Shown here in pieces: positions 43,043 through 55,549 of a DNA stretch of 64,000 nt (position 1 is the stretch's first letter; each line of letters begins with the position of its first letter). The position numbers and the translations under genes are program-made. The stretch is from NCBI GenBank assembly GCA_958430865.1, contig CAUDNR010004189.1, positions 517 through 64,516 on the forward strand, read 5' to 3'. This DNA is from Entrophospora sp. SA101 (lineage: Eukaryota; Glomeromycota; Glomeromycetes; Entrophosporales; Entrophosporaceae). A model generated the notes under the pieces. The model was not told where the DNA came from, searched no databases, and was given only the letters and a program-made list of their open reading frames with translations.

Positions 43043-46000
43043 ATGTTTGAAAGTATATACTTTATCTTTTTAAGCATAGCAATTATCGGTGCTATTAATT
43101 CTATACTTTTACTCTATTATAATTCTGTACGAAAATCATACCATGCCATTGGTGTAAACACCGACCATAAAACATATCAAGATGTTGGTGTACAGACCGA
43201 TGAGTCAACTTCTTTACAACAAGAATCGTCATTGTCATCGAGTGAAGATAATACCATTGCAGATATAAATAATGATGTGGTTTCAGTTGATAGCTTGACC
43301 GAACCTGTAGATTTAGAAACTTCAAAAGGTCTTATTATTGTTAATCTCGAATCCGAATCCGACATTGATGACGAACTAAATATAATGACAAATAATACCA
43401 ATACCGTTATCGCTAAATCTATTGTAGAAGACAATGAATCAAATGATGATGTCAGCACCAACGACAGTGATATTGATGATGAATACGATAGCACTGACAA
43501 CACTACGAAATCTGATGATGATATTATTCAAGGAAATAATTGTTTGATGCAAGTTGCTCACGTTGAATATGTTGAATCTGAAATTAGTACAAACAATATT
43601 GTTGTAAATTATAACGTTGTAAATAATGCTGTAAATAATAATGTAGATATAAAATCAAAAGAAAACTTCAATTACTCAAATACTGATTTTAGTTCAACTA
43701 TTGCTGAATTACCATTGGAAGAAGAAGAAGAAGATCTGATATCAAGTAATAATAATGACAATAATAGTGGTGTGACTAGCTCAAATGCTACAATTAATGT
43801 TGATTTGATCAATAAATCTATGAATAATGACGATATCAGGCAAACTTCAAATGACCAAAATCTCTCTGATTTAGAAAATGTGCTAGGCTCAAATGGTGGT
43901 GATAATATCAATATATATGATGAAAATACAAACCCAAAAGAAAATATTAATTACTCAAACGCCGATTTTAGTTCAACTGTTACTAAACCACAATCAAATG
44001 AAAAAGGAGATTTAATGCTAAATGAGAGTAATGGCAATGACAATGTGGTAACTGATTCAAATAGCAAAATTAAAGTTGATTTGACCAATAAATCTTTGAA
44101 TGATAGTGGTGTTACACGGACTTCAAATGACATTGTTTTTGAAAATGTGTTAGGTTCAAATGATGATGATTTAACCATTAATGATACTAGGAATGGAACG
44201 TTTAATGCTGAAACCGAAGTCACAACTATTAATGGTGATGTTAAAAACGAATTGGATAATGATAGTGAAGGCGTAATAGTATCACAAAACGGCTACAATA
44301 ACACCAGTTTGACATGTAGTTCTAATCATGAAGAGCCACAAGCTGAAACAGGAACCAAATTAAATGGAGATGGTTATCAACATGTTTCATATAACCAATC
44401 TGATAATGATGATAACAGTTGGCTAAAAAAAGCGGCAATATTTGAAGCAGAATTACGATCAAGTGGCTATAATCTAGATAATGATAATGTTTTCAGTAGC
44501 AGCAGTAATAATCCTAATAAGGTTCAAACTAATCAAAATGGTCGTGGTTGGGGATCGAATAACCGAGACGATGAAAGCGAATGGGAAAAACTAACTGCAA
44601 AATTTAAAGCTGAAATAAATAATTCAAGGAGTAATGGTCGTTCAAATAATAAAAATAATGAAGGTTCACGGAGTAGAAACAACAACAGTAAAAGAAGTGG
44701 TTTTGATATTACTAAAAAAAATAACAACAATAATTATTACAATCCTCAAAATAATCGTGATAAAGACAACCAAACCATAAGCAAAGTTAATCAAGAAACT
44801 TTTTGCAATAGTTGTAAAAAAGTAGGTCATGCACCTTCTGAATGTCCAGAGAATGAAATTAATGCAAAAATAGCATGGACTAAATTAGTTACCGCGGATT
44901 CACAAAAGGATTTTGAAGGGGTAAAAGAAGCTTTTGAGATGTACACTAAGGCAGCATCTCACGAGACTTTTCAGTCTATTGAAACTAAATTAAGAAAAGA
45001 AAATTGTAATTGTAAGATAATAGCAATACAACGTGAAGGAATCCCTTTGAGAAAATGTATAGCTGACCTTCAAGGAAACAAGGGAAAGAAATATGTTGCT
45101 TCTTTGATAATGATCTCGCCACATCTTCTTCCGCGATCTGCTGGTATTAGAGCACAGAGTGAACAAGAAAATTTCGATTGGTTGGCAGACTCTGGTCAAT
45201 TAGTTGATGATTTATCTGTTCCAATTTGTTACAATTGCAAAAAGCGAGGTCATTATAGTCGTGATTGCTCTCAATATAATATCAAAGAACATAGCAAATT
45301 TGATAACAAAATTAATAGTGCGAATAATACATCACCCTTTAATTGTCATAAATGCGGATCCAATGAAAACCGTCATAACTGCCCTTATAGTGAAAATTCA
45401 CCATCACCACAACGACAGCAACGATCAGCACTTGTTGGTAGATATAATCACCATCACATAATTGATCATAATAGCAACATGAAAGATTTTTTTGATAGAT
45501 CATATGGTGAACAATGTTACAATTGTGGGTCCACGGGACATCACATTCGTAACTGTCCTCGTAGTGAAAATTCACCAACATCATCACAACAACAATCATT
45601 CATGAGAAGGGATCATAATAATTATTATGAAGATAACACATTTGGTAATAACAGATTGGATAATAATAACTTATGGCAACAACAGGCACCAGCATTTGTG
45701 AAAGGAGGAGGACATCGTCACCGAGATCATAATAATTATGAAGATAACACATTTGGTAATAACAAATTGAATAATAACCCATTAAGCGGAAAGTGCTTCA
45801 AATGTGGATCTCCAGAGCATCATGCTCGTTCATGTACTCGTGATGAAAACTTACAGCAGCAACAAAAAACATCGGTAAGAGGAGGAGGATATCGTCACAG
45901 AGATAGTCATCATGAAGGGAATAACACTTTTGGTAGTAGCAAATTGAATGGTAACTCATCAAACAGAAAGTGCTTCAAATGTGGGTCCCCAGAACATAAT

Positions 46001-46105
46001 GCTCGTTATTGTACTCGTAGCGGAGATTCAAAACAACAAAAGACATCAACTTTTGTAAGAAGAGGAGATCGAGATCATTACAGAAATAATAATAATCATT
46101 ATTGA
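43043..46105 (+). CDS. Multi-CCHC zinc-knuckle protein with N-terminal membrane segment (right copy)
   Basis: This copy is identical in all 1020 residues to the left-arm copy at 25285-28347, and the layout is the same: signal-anchor helix, duplicated acidic Asn-rich region, one knuckle near 587 and a cluster of knuckles from 729 to the end. Complete identity of a low-complexity, repeat-containing protein is notable, because such sequence normally gains repeat-length differences quickly. The upstream divergent partner is the right ADE16. Confidence 0.85.
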   Translation: MFESIYFIFLSIAIIGAINSILLLYYNSVRKSYHAIGVNTDHKTYQDVGVQTDESTSLQQESSLSSSEDNTIADINNDVVSVDSLTEPVDLETSKGLIIVNLESESDIDDELNIMTNNTNTVIAKSIVEDNESNDDVSTNDSDIDDEYDSTDNTTKSDDDIIQGNNCLMQVAHVEYVESEISTNNIVVNYNVVNNAVNNNVDIKSKENFNYSNTDFSSTIAELPLEEEEEDLISSNNNDNNSGVTSSNATINVDLINKSMNNDDIRQTSNDQNLSDLENVLGSNGGDNINIYDENTNPKENINYSNADFSSTVTKPQSNEKGDLMLNESNGNDNVVTDSNSKIKVDLTNKSLNDSGVTRTSNDIVFENVLGSNDDDLTINDTRNGTFNAETEVTTINGDVKNELDNDSEGVIVSQNGYNNTSLTCSSNHEEPQAETGTKLNGDGYQHVSYNQSDNDDNSWLKKAAIFEAELRSSGYNLDNDNVFSSSSNNPNKVQTNQNGRGWGSNNRDDESEWEKLTAKFKAEINNSRSNGRSNNKNNEGSRSRNNNSKRSGFDITKKNNNNNYYNPQNNRDKDNQTISKVNQETFCNSCKKVGHAPSECPENEINAKIAWTKLVTADSQKDFEGVKEAFEMYTKAASHETFQSIETKLRKENCNCKIIAIQREGIPLRKCIADLQGNKGKKYVASLIMISPHLLPRSAGIRAQSEQENFDWLADSGQLVDDLSVPICYNCKKRGHYSRDCSQYNIKEHSKFDNKINSANNTSPFNCHKCGSNENRHNCPYSENSPSPQRQQRSALVGRYNHHHIIDHNSNMKDFFDRSYGEQCYNCGSTGHHIRNCPRSENSPTSSQQQSFMRRDHNNYYEDNTFGNNRLDNNNLWQQQAPAFVKGGGHRHRDHNNYEDNTFGNNKLNNNPLSGKCFKCGSPEHHARSCTRDENLQQQQKTSVRGGGYRHRDSHHEGNNTFGSSKLNGNSSNRKCFKCGSPEHNARYCTRSGDSKQQKTSTFVRRGDRDHYRNNNNHY

Positions 46106-46399
46106 AGGATGTGGAATCAAAACCGCTTAAAATGCGAATCACTTGAACATCTTGCTAATATCTACACAATATAACTGGTTTTATGATGATGATAACAACA
46201 GTCAGTATCAATGACAATTGCAATGACATTGGTAACAGTGGAAGGACACCTTTCTAGAAACTGTTTGTTGTACATCAAACTGTTAAATAAATTTATGTAT
46301 ATTAAATTTTAGCTTAATGAATCATTATTTTGCATGAATAATTTTAATATTTATTAACTATATATAAATTTATTTTTTTTCAATGATTGTTCATCACTA

Positions 46400-46949
46400 C
46401 TAGAGGTCTGCATGAGCCATTATAATTAAACTCATGTCCAACCCGGATCCCTAAAATTAAACCCTAACCCAACCCGTAGACAAAAAATTTCACATATTAT
46501 TATTATATATATATTCACCGGATAATATAAAATAACATTTATTAAAGTGCACCTCGCAACACAAGTATACTGTCCATTGTATGTGGATTTAAATTTGCAC
46601 GAAGCTGATTAATAGTTAATCCTGCTGCACTAAATTGATACACTAGAAGATGGAGATGAAAGATAACAAGCACTTAATATTGCCACCATTGTATATATCC
46701 AAATCCCTATCCTTTTGTATTTTCAATAATAATTTATCACTTGAATTGTAATATTGACTAATAAATAATTATTTACAAAAAAAAATTATTGTATGATACA
46801 ATTTTTTAGCACGCTGTAATGTTGGGTATAAGTATCAACCCGGGTCTAACCCGCATTCATTAATATTAATTATGCCCATCCAGGCTCAACCCGCAATGCA
46901 GGTCTGGTACAGAGTTGGGTTGCGAGTTGGGTCCTATTGCAGGCCTCTG
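46400..46949. mobile_element. Non-autonomous hAT-like element, GGGTTG-rich (right copy)
   Basis: This is the mirror of 24441-24990 with the same imperfect terminal inverted repeats. It is present in both arms at the same place, so it was inserted before the arms became two. Confidence 0.5.
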
Positions 46950-47479
46950 ATAAAATCGTTTTCACTTGATAGGATAGGTTTCCATGATAGAATCGGTTTT
47001 CACTGTACCGATTGATTATTCAACCTATGTAAAAAACTCTGAACTTCTTGTACTTCGATTTCAACTTTTTCTTAAATAAATAAGTAATGATCCCTAGCAA
47101 GCTTTGGCTTGAGATCAAGTCGAAACTAAAACCTGTTATTTATTAACTATAAAGTTAAGAAAGGGTTATGAATTTCAGAGTTCTTTACACATTTTGAATA
47201 ATTAGTAACGACCATGTAATGAAACTACGAACTAGCAACCCCATATGTTTTTCCGAACATATTGCGAACCAAAACACCAGTCCTGTGGAAAACATCTTTA
47301 TTTTGCACTTGATATACGTAGATCCCATTATAAAACAATCGACTTCATTGAAATCATTTTCATACCTAAAGTTTTTGCTACTCTGCTAATGCAACTACAT
47401 TATTGGCTCTGCCAATGTCTATTTACCTTTTTTAGTAATTTGGACAGTCTGATTGTTAGCTCTGCTTTAAACTACACCT

Positions 47480-47611
47480 TCCATAAGTGCACCATGTGCC
47501 TCATTCCCAAACTCGGGACTTAAGTGATAAGTGCACCTTTACATATCTGCACCGCACGGTCTTTTCCCATGTAAAACCACCACCTCTAAATGTCATTCGT
47601 GACTTTCACGT
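47480..47611 (-). repeat. Dispersed repeat, member 2 (mirror of member 1)
   Basis: This is the reverse complement of 23779-23910. It is related to the diverged third member at 57869-58051, outside the palindrome. Confidence 0.65.
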
Positions 47612-48280
47612 AAACACCGTGCGATAATGTATTAATAAGATAATCTGTTTTTAATAAATAAATTAAATTTTTCTTTTCTTTTTTTAATAGATGCAAAGAG
47701 TTGTCGGAACAACAGATTAATAACGGGAATAATAGAATGATGAAGTTTATAATTTTTTAGCAACATTAGAACTGATTCTTCAACATTAGGTAAACTCACT
47801 AGGTGCATACAACTCTTAACCTATCTGATAGAATGTCAATTGAAGAGTTTTAAATAATCCAAAAGAAAAATTTATAAAGTTCCTGACGATGAATAAATGT
47901 GTATAAAACAATCAAAAGTACTTGTGGATGGATAATGGTGATGGAATTGAGGCGGTAATAATAAGCGTAATGATGATGTTGGAAATTTTCCGCGTCTTTT
48001 TTGCTACAAAGAAGAAAAATTCCAAAGGAACAGACAGTTAAAACAAGTTACGACACGTGCAACTAATAAAAAATTCCAAATGCATGCATCATCCCTTGGG
48101 TAAATGATCAACACAATTGTCAGTCGGTAAATTAAATTTTATTCGTAATAGTAACCCCTCACTATTACTATGATAATTTAAGAAGGTTTATCAGTCATAC
48201 ATAAACTCGAATCATTTCTACATTTAAATAATACGTTATATTAATTTCTTTGGGCTCCTAATTTCAAAAAAATTTAAAAT

Positions 48281-48880
48281 ATGGCAAGAAACAACACCAC
48301 TGTTAATCTACCAACGATTTCCGAATTGAACAAATTACCGTATGAAGAATTTGTCTCTTCATTAAATATTCTATTTGAATCAGCGCCACCTTTAGCTAAA
48401 CATTTATATTATTCATCAAGACCTTTCACATCATACAAATCATTGATAACAATTGCCAAAGAATATGTTACTTCTAACAACAACAACAACAATGATGATG
48501 ATCTATCATTATCATTATCTGATAAGCTTGAAATAATTAATGCACACCCACGATTAGGTGATAATAGAAAAAATCTTTCGATAATGTCACTCAATGAACA
48601 AGGTTATAATAATAATGCGAGCAGTAGTGAGAATGTGAATGCGAATGTGAATGAAGAAGAAGATAAGATCAATTCAAAGCTTCAAGAATTGAATTCACAG
48701 TATGAAAATAAGTTTGGTTTTAAATTTGTGATATTTGTTAATGGAAGGAGTAGAAAAGAATTGATACCAATAATTGAAGAAAAAATCCAGAATGGTGATA
48801 AAGATGAAGAGTTGAATAGAGGGCTAATTGATATGATGGATATTGCAATGGATAGATTAAAAAAATTAAATTGTGAATAA
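48281..48880 (+). CDS. URAD: OHCU decarboxylase, ureide pathway (right copy)
   Basis: This copy is identical in sequence and length (199 residues) to 22510-23109, including both low-complexity insertions, the HPRLGD motif and the NGRSRKELIP segment. It is intact, so the window carries two full URAD genes unless the arms are an assembly duplicate. Urate oxidase and HIU hydrolase genes are not in the window. Confidence 0.9.
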   Translation: MARNNTTVNLPTISELNKLPYEEFVSSLNILFESAPPLAKHLYYSSRPFTSYKSLITIAKEYVTSNNNNNNDDDLSLSLSDKLEIINAHPRLGDNRKNLSIMSLNEQGYNNNASSSENVNANVNEEEDKINSKLQELNSQYENKFGFKFVIFVNGRSRKELIPIIEEKIQNGDKDEELNRGLIDMMDIAMDRLKKLNCE

Positions 48881-49005
48881 ATTTATTGGATTGTTGGTTG
48901 AATAATTTACATTAATTTATAATATTTTATTGGAGATATGAAAATAAATAAATAAGAAAGTCAAAAGAATAAATTAATAATTAAACAAATAAGAATAATT
49001 TACGA

Positions 49006-50968
49006 TTATTTAATCAAAGTTTTTTCCTTTTCCAATTCTTTTTCAATAACTGTTTTAACCAGTTCTTTATCAGCCTTCTCCACAAAAACAACATTTTTTT
49101 CTTTTTCCAATAATCCCTTGAATTCCACTGGTAGAATATTTTGAAAATCGAAATTCTGAAAATTTTTTAATGCTGTTACAACTGTTTCAGAGAATTTTGC
49201 TGGATGAGCTGTTGAAAGACAAATCTGATATGTATTTCTATTCATACATGCATACACATACATAAGTGTATTATAAACATAAATGTGTTGAAAAAATAAT
49301 ACTTGAATATAATAATTAATAGATTACTTACGGATCATTATTTTGCCCAACTACAACTTCTGCAGCTGCCACACCAACAGCAGTGTGTGGATCAAGTAAA
49401 TACGAGACTTGGTTATCAGAATTAGGCGAATAATAAGTTTTTATAGCTTTTAATGTCTGAGAATACATAGAGATAAATAAATGATATATTAGTAATTAGA
49501 TAAACTTTTTTAAATAAAGAATTTTTAAAAACAGAACCTCTTCATTAGTAACTTTAGAGCTTGTAAAATCACAAAGTGCTATATCCAAAATTGATTTATC
49601 AACAATAATGTTTTGATTTGATTTAACTTTTTTCATCCAATCATTAACTGTAGAACATGTAATATTAATCTTTTTTTCTTTGCCTTCGCCATCTTTAACA
49701 TTTTCATATGCCAAATACCATAATAATCTTTCAAAATTACTAGAAATTGTTATATCCATAGCGGGACTTAGAGTTTCGTGCACATACGTATCATTACTAT
49801 TACTATTGCCATTGGTATTAATATTGATTTTTTCATATCTGCCAGTTTTAAAAAATCTATCCAAAATATCGTTAGAATTTGTTGCCACAACGAAATTATC
49901 AATTGGCAGTCCCATATGTTTAGCATAATAACCTGCTAAAACATCACCAAAATTACCCGTTGGTACGCAATACTGTAATTTAATATCTGGTACAGATGCA
50001 GATGTTGATGGAGAAATATTTAAAGATTTTAATAGTTGAAAGTACGAATGATAATAGTATACTATTTGCGCAAGAATTCTAGCCCAATTTATAGAATTTA
50101 CTGCACCAAGCTTATGTTTTTGATTGAATTCAACATCTGCAAAAAGCGCTTTAACCGTGTCCTAATAAAGTATATTAAATATACATGTATAAAATATAAA
50201 TAATTCACATGTATATAAATATACATAATTATTGTTGTTTACCTGACAATCATCAAAAGTTCCTTTCACAGCTAAATTATGAACATTATTATCTAAAACA
50301 CTGGTCATTTGTGCTTCTTGAATTGGAGAAACTTTTCCATGTGGATGTAAAATAAATACTGATATATCTTTTTTCCCTCTTAATCCATAAATTGCTGCAC
50401 TAAACAAAAAAAATATTAATAGACGCCATTATTATCATTAAGTTTAAATTTTAATAATCATTAATAAATAATACCTTCCAGTGTCGCCACTAGTTGCACC
50501 AACAATTGTAATTTTTTCTCTCTCTTCCTCATTCTTTTCCACACTCTTATTATTCTTTTTTATCAATAAATATTCAAATAAATTGCCCAGGAACTGTAAT
50601 GCAACATCTTTGAATGCAAAAGTTGGTCCATGAAACAACTCCAAAATATACAACCTATCTTTAATTTTTTTGATGGGTGTGACCTCTTTATCTCTAAAGA
50701 CAATTGACGGCGCTGTTGTTGAATAAGATTGTTCTATTAACTTTTGAAGATCTTTTCTAGGTATTTCTGTTTCAGATATATATAATGAGAAAATTTCTAT
50801 TGCCAATTCGGTAAACGAATAATTGTACCAATCTTTATACCAATTATTTGGAAGTTTTGGTATATCGTGTGGTATAAATAGACCACCATCTTTTGCTAAG
50901 CCTATCAGTACCACCTCAGAAAATGTTAAATTGTCTTGATAACTTCCTCTCGTCGATCTATATTTCAT
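49006..50968 (-). CDS. THR4: Threonine synthase (right copy)
   Basis: This copy has the same five exons as the left copy, at 50475-50968, 50243-50399, 49538-50161, 49332-49456 and 49006-49237, encoding the same 543 residues with the PLP lysine in FAFKDV. No disabling change is seen. It converges with right URAD, as on the left. Confidence 0.93.
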
Positions 50969-51226
50969 TTTTTTTTTTTTTGAATTAAGAAAGAGATCAC
51001 AAACGATTATCAATTAGTAATACCCAAATATAAAAAATTACACAAAACTCGTAGTACCGCTTTTTTCCCTACTTGGAATTTTTTGTTTGATTTTGTGATC
51101 CACGTTTTTCCTATATATATTATTGCAGATTTACTATATATATATTTATGTAATGACTATAAAATATCACATGACTAACCAATATCATCGCTGCGGCGCA
51201 GAGTAAGTTGTGGGTCAAGTGACTAC

Positions 51227-51350
51227 CGTAAAGTCTGGAAAGATAGCATCCCATTTTTACATATGTGTAACATTTTTTTTATATTGACGCTCAATTGTTT
51301 TAAAGTAGGAGTACTATCTTTCGGGGGATGCTATCTTTCCAGACTTTACG
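51227..51350. mobile_element. MITE-like hairpin with 26-bp terminal inverted repeats (right copy)
   Basis: This is the mirror of 20040-20163, with stems 51227-51252 and 51325-51350, still perfectly paired. Confidence 0.6.
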
Positions 51351-51539
51351 ATAAACACAAAAAAAAGATTTAACATTTGCCGTGTCACGATCTCCTTTTG
51401 CGTCTAGCCGCGCCTGGTCTTTTCGGTTTTTTGCGCGATCAACGTTTTCACCATATTTAGCAAAAATTGTGTCGTACGGCAAATGGTTTGTTTTATAACC
51501 TTTAGAAATAATTAAGGTCCAGTTTAAATTCAAGCACAC
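51300..51539 (-). CDS. Hypothetical small ORF (right copy)
   Basis: This is the mirror of 19851-20090, identical over 79 codons. The charged middle (DRAKNRKDQARLDAKGDRD) is protein-like and the end overlaps the hairpin element. The function is unknown and it may be a relic. Confidence 0.3.
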   Translation of the reverse strand: MCLNLNWTLIISKGYKTNHLPYDTIFAKYGENVDRAKNRKDQARLDAKGDRDTANVKSFFCVYRKVWKDSIPRKIVLLL

Positions 51540-51769
51540 CGGAAAGATTGCTATTTATTAAAAGAAACATGAATCTTGTTTCAGTCTTTCCTTATTAGTT
51601 TCATTTTTAATTTCAATTTTTATAATAATAAAATCAATATTAAACCTTGTTGTATATATAGTTTGAATATTTAAGTAATTGAACAACCCATGATTCCAAA
51701 TAATCTAATAAAATGAATGAACAAACCCAAGGTTCCGATAATGAATAAAACAAATAAAACAAACAAATA

Positions 51770-52040
51770 ATTTGAATAAAAGCGAATTAAATTTTTAATT
51801 CGAATAAACTTTTAAATTCGAATAAACTTTTTCGAATAAACTTTTTCGAATAAATTTTTTTAATTCGAAATAAATTTTTTTACGAATAATTCGAATAAGA
51901 ATTTGTATTACAAATAGAAGCCCTAACTACGATGTGATGTTTTTTTAATATGTCAGTGAATAAAGCACCATTTATCTGATCAAAATAAATACAAGAAGTA
52001 AAAAATATATACAAGAAGTAAAAAAATATATACAAGAAAT
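51770..52040. repeat. TTCGAA-bearing minisatellite region (right copy)
   Basis: This is the mirror of 19350-19620, with no length change. No gene is seen in it. Confidence 0.7.
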
Positions 52041-52152
52041 ATTTACAATGAGCGGGGAAATAATCAGATAAAACGTCGATATACGATAGTGTTCCCGCGG
52101 GCTAAGACTTACGATTAAAAAACAATTATATACAAGAAAAAAGAAATAAAAA

Positions 52153-52677
52153 TTAAATAAATAATTTAAGGGCGCGGGCTTTATCATCTAGTCGACCAGC
52201 GACTATTGATGATAAATCCTCTATAACGTTTGTCACATCTGTGGGTATACCGACGTTTTAGATGATCGGCTCACCACGACGCCGATCGTATCCTTTGTCA
52301 GAACTCCCTCCAATTCATTTACGGCCGGGCGACCTGCAAATGTTTGATATTAATTAATTGAAAGTTTTCTTAATTAATGTGATTCAGATATAATTGATAT
52401 AATACCTATATTCTTTCGGTACCAATTCTTGCATTGTATAACAAACGGGATGCCGCAGACAACTCCTTTAATGTCAATTCCTTTGTCACCCGGCCCTTTG
52501 TATAATTGATAAACAATAAACAATAATGAGTATAATGCGTCATTATCATCAAAGAACTCGACAAAATAACTCAGTGAAAAACACTCACCCAGTATGTTCA
52601 CACTCAATCCCTGCATCCCTCAATATGTTTACAACTGTGATTTCAAGTTGACGGCCTTTTGCTACCGAAGAAAGCAT
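52153..52677 (-). pseudogene. Mrr/Rrg7-like PD-(D/E)XK nuclease, frame-broken (right copy)
   Basis: This is the mirror of 18713-19237 with the same exon-junction problem and the same break in the A run. Shared lesions mean the gene was already broken, or miscalled, before the two arms diverged. The core motif GDKGIDIKG ... IQCKNW is present here too. Confidence 0.6.
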
Positions 52678-52968
52678 TTTTAAAAAAATTTGTTTTGGAG
52701 GAAAAAATTTTTTTTTATAAAATAATTAGAAAAAAAAGATCTTTATAAAATTATTAGAAAAAAAAGATCTTTTAAAAATTATTAAACTACTCACATCTTA
52801 TATTTATAATCGATTGAAAATGTATCCAGAATGTTCTATACTAATATCCTTAGTCAGTGTCGTTATTTTATTATTATATAACGCGATGAAAAAAATTACA
52901 TAATTTTATTTAAAGAATAGGAATTTCACAATATGTTTATGTTCCTATTATTGATAAAAATTGCTTGA

Positions 52969-53554
52969 TTCCCCATTAAGCAACAATATATTGATCATCT
53001 GAATTTAAAAAAGCTAAATACTGGTAGCTTTTTAAAATTGCTTTCCTTCTATTACTATGAGGTAATTAATTGAATTGTATGTGGTCGCAAAATAAACAAA
53101 AAAATAATAAGAATTCGATGATTCTTACGAAAAATGGTAGAGTTGGTAATAATAATAATAATAAATAATGAAAGAATATTTATGGTTACGAATTACCTCC
53201 TCTCTCTGAAGTCATTCCTGGGTTTGACAATCATCCACAAATAAATGAAGTTTATGCCAAAAAAGTATATATTTGATTTGTACTCCAATAAATAAATATG
53301 ATATAAAGTTGGCATTTTTCCATTACAGTTTAATATTAGTATATATATATTAGGAAGTAAATGGAAATGATCAACACGAGATAATTAATAGTAACAAAGG
53401 ACAATTTCCAAGAACAGTAGAATGGCAAATAGCCCTAGAAGAGGAATGGGGTAAATTGAACCTGATATTTTTATTTAAATTGGTTAATGGTGTTTTTAAA
53501 ATTGTAATTGAAACAAAAAGCGGCATGTTAAACATTAATGCCTCTATTAAATAA
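52969..53554 (+). CDS. Small spliced hypothetical gene (right copy)
   Basis: Three pieces join in frame with good GT-AG introns: a piece ending at 53061 (KKLNTGSFLKLLSFYYYE), 53175-53264 (YELPPLSEVIPGFDNHPQ, NEVYAKK) and 53354-53554 (66 residues with GQFPRTVEWQIALEEEWGKL and LVNGVFKIVIETK, then TAA). The protein-like composition and two consistent introns make it likely to be a real gene or recent relic. No family is recognised and the start is not found. Codon 5 of exon 2 is TAC (Tyr) here and GAC (Asp) in the left copy. Confidence 0.42.
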
Positions 53555-53848
53555 CGTGAACAATTAATGAATAATAAAAGGTTTGGTTTAACATAGAATT
53601 GTGACAAATTAAAAACGTTTGTAATAACCCTGTCGGGAACACGGTAACTTTTTCTAGATGTTCTTATGTTTTTCTATGAGCTTAATAGTAATTGGTTCTC
53701 AACATATGTGCCACTATATGGAGAGATATGACCGTATAATGTTGGTAATAAAATTATTTTTCAAAATATTCTATTAACCATCTACAGTATTATCAATTAG
53801 CCTTAACAATTTTCTTTTAATCGAACCAATATTACCACCACCATCGGT

Positions 53849-54991
53849 ATGTCATTAGAAAAAAACTTTTTGTTGCAAAATAAACTTCTCGCATTGAAAC
53901 CCCCCTCGTTCAAGGGAACCAAGTCGAAGTTACCGAAAAATAATTCGTTTTTAGCGGGCATGAATCAATTTGAAAATAGCGAAGGAAAACTTTTTTGTGT
54001 GTTCGTATGTTGAATTGGGTTATATATCGGAATGGTGTTTTGGTGATAGAGGAAATGATACCAGCATAATTAATGAGGAAAAATAGAAAAAAACAGTGGA
54101 TAATGAACATCGTGTTACTATACTGTAGGTATCGGTCAATTAATAATCACTTTCTCTTTTTTTTTTAAAGAAATTATCAATTTTATATGTCAGATTTATG
54201 TAGTGATAAGCAGGCCACCTTCGTAAATATACTGTCTTTCGATTTTGACTGTTTAAAGGTGGACGAAGGTGTCCTTGTTGAATACAGGAGATTGAGCTAC
54301 CTGAGTTAAAGGAAAGTTTATTAATGTTGGTGCATTTCTCATTGTATAGGAGATCAAAATTTTGAATTTATCGGAAAGATGTCATAATTTTTTGTTACAA
54401 AAGTTTTAGAATAACGAATGCTATGGATATGGATAACTTCTACGATGGACTACCTCAGAGATGACTTCACCGGGATTTACAAAAAATTCTGGACTAATCT
54501 TGATCAGAGATGCTTGGATGTTCAACAAGATGGATCGGAGGCTGTTATTTGTCAACATTCGGAAAAATTCTTCAAAGAATCTGAAAAAACATAATTTTGA
54601 AACTTTCTTTTATTGTAAAGAAAGTCATCAAAAAAAAAATAAACCAACTTGTTGATAAATTTCTTTGAGGGTAAATTTACAATAAAATTCAGCACCAATT
54701 ATATTTACGCTTGTTTCACTTCACACAAAAGAACAATATTATTTTACTGAAATCAATTAAAAAAAAGCTCAAGCCTCAAATAATCTGTGAAGCAGAAAAA
54801 CTGCATAGACAAGAAACTATGTTGAAATATTTGCTAGAAAATCGCCTAATAAACAAATTGCTGAAACTTACTTTGAGGAGATAGATAATATTCTCGCCAT
54901 TCTACAACATTATCGTAGCTACAAAGATCCACCACTATATCAAGATGACCCACTTACTTTTACTCTGACAAATTTATTGAATCGCACGTAG
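53849..54991 (+). pseudogene. Unrecognised multi-exon gene or relic (right copy)
   Basis: Piece 1, 53849-54013, starts with ATG and reads MSLEKNFLLQNKLLALKPP, then LPKNNSFLAGMNQFEN. A GTATGT donor lies at 54005. Piece 2, 54187-54309, reads MSDLCSDKQATFVNIL through LVEYRRLSYLS. Piece 3, near 54425-54592, reads MDNFYDGLPQR, then after a one-base frame change DDFTGIYKKFWTNLDQRC to KFFKESEKT. Piece 4 ends at 54991 with QIAETYFEEIDNILAILQ and DDPLTFTLTNLLNRT. Each looks coding, but at least one frame change is needed. No family is recognised. Confidence 0.38.
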
Positions 54992-55549
54992 TGCTAGCAT
55001 TAATAAAAAAAGTACCTATTTTTAGATGTATGGTATCTGAGTGTATAACATTCGTCGTGAAATGCAACTAGTAGAGTTTTAGAAACTATTTTACAAATTT
55101 AGAACACCCCAACATTCCCGGAATTGAATTTTTCTACACTGGCGTGAAGGTGAAAAACGTCAAACAAAAGAAATGGAATATCCTTTAAGTTTATAATTAT
55201 TAATTTCGTGTCAATCATTCTTAAACAAAAAAATTATAAATTCAAATATTAATTATTAGTATTAGTATTGGATGATGTCATTTCACATTCATTTGATTAT
55301 TTATTTTGATATTAATTATTCAATTATAAAAACGTGTTTGGAGAGAATTTCTTTTCAAAAATAATACAAACAAAATAAAAAAATTAAATTATTATCTATC
55401 CATAACGATTCACCTAATTCTCCAACTTTAACCTTATCAACTAACTTATTTATTATTATTATTACTATTATCATTATAATTAATAAATAACCAATCATAT
55501 TTAAATTAATAAATAATCATTAATCAACTATTTAATTTGCCCTATTAAA

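Larger units (their letters stand above)
46106..48280. other. Intergenic region (mirror of 23110-25284)
   Basis: This stretch holds the hAT-like element and the dispersed repeat listed separately. No gene is recognised. The long minus-to-plus mirrored ORF at 47245-47523 is taken as chance. Confidence 0.55.
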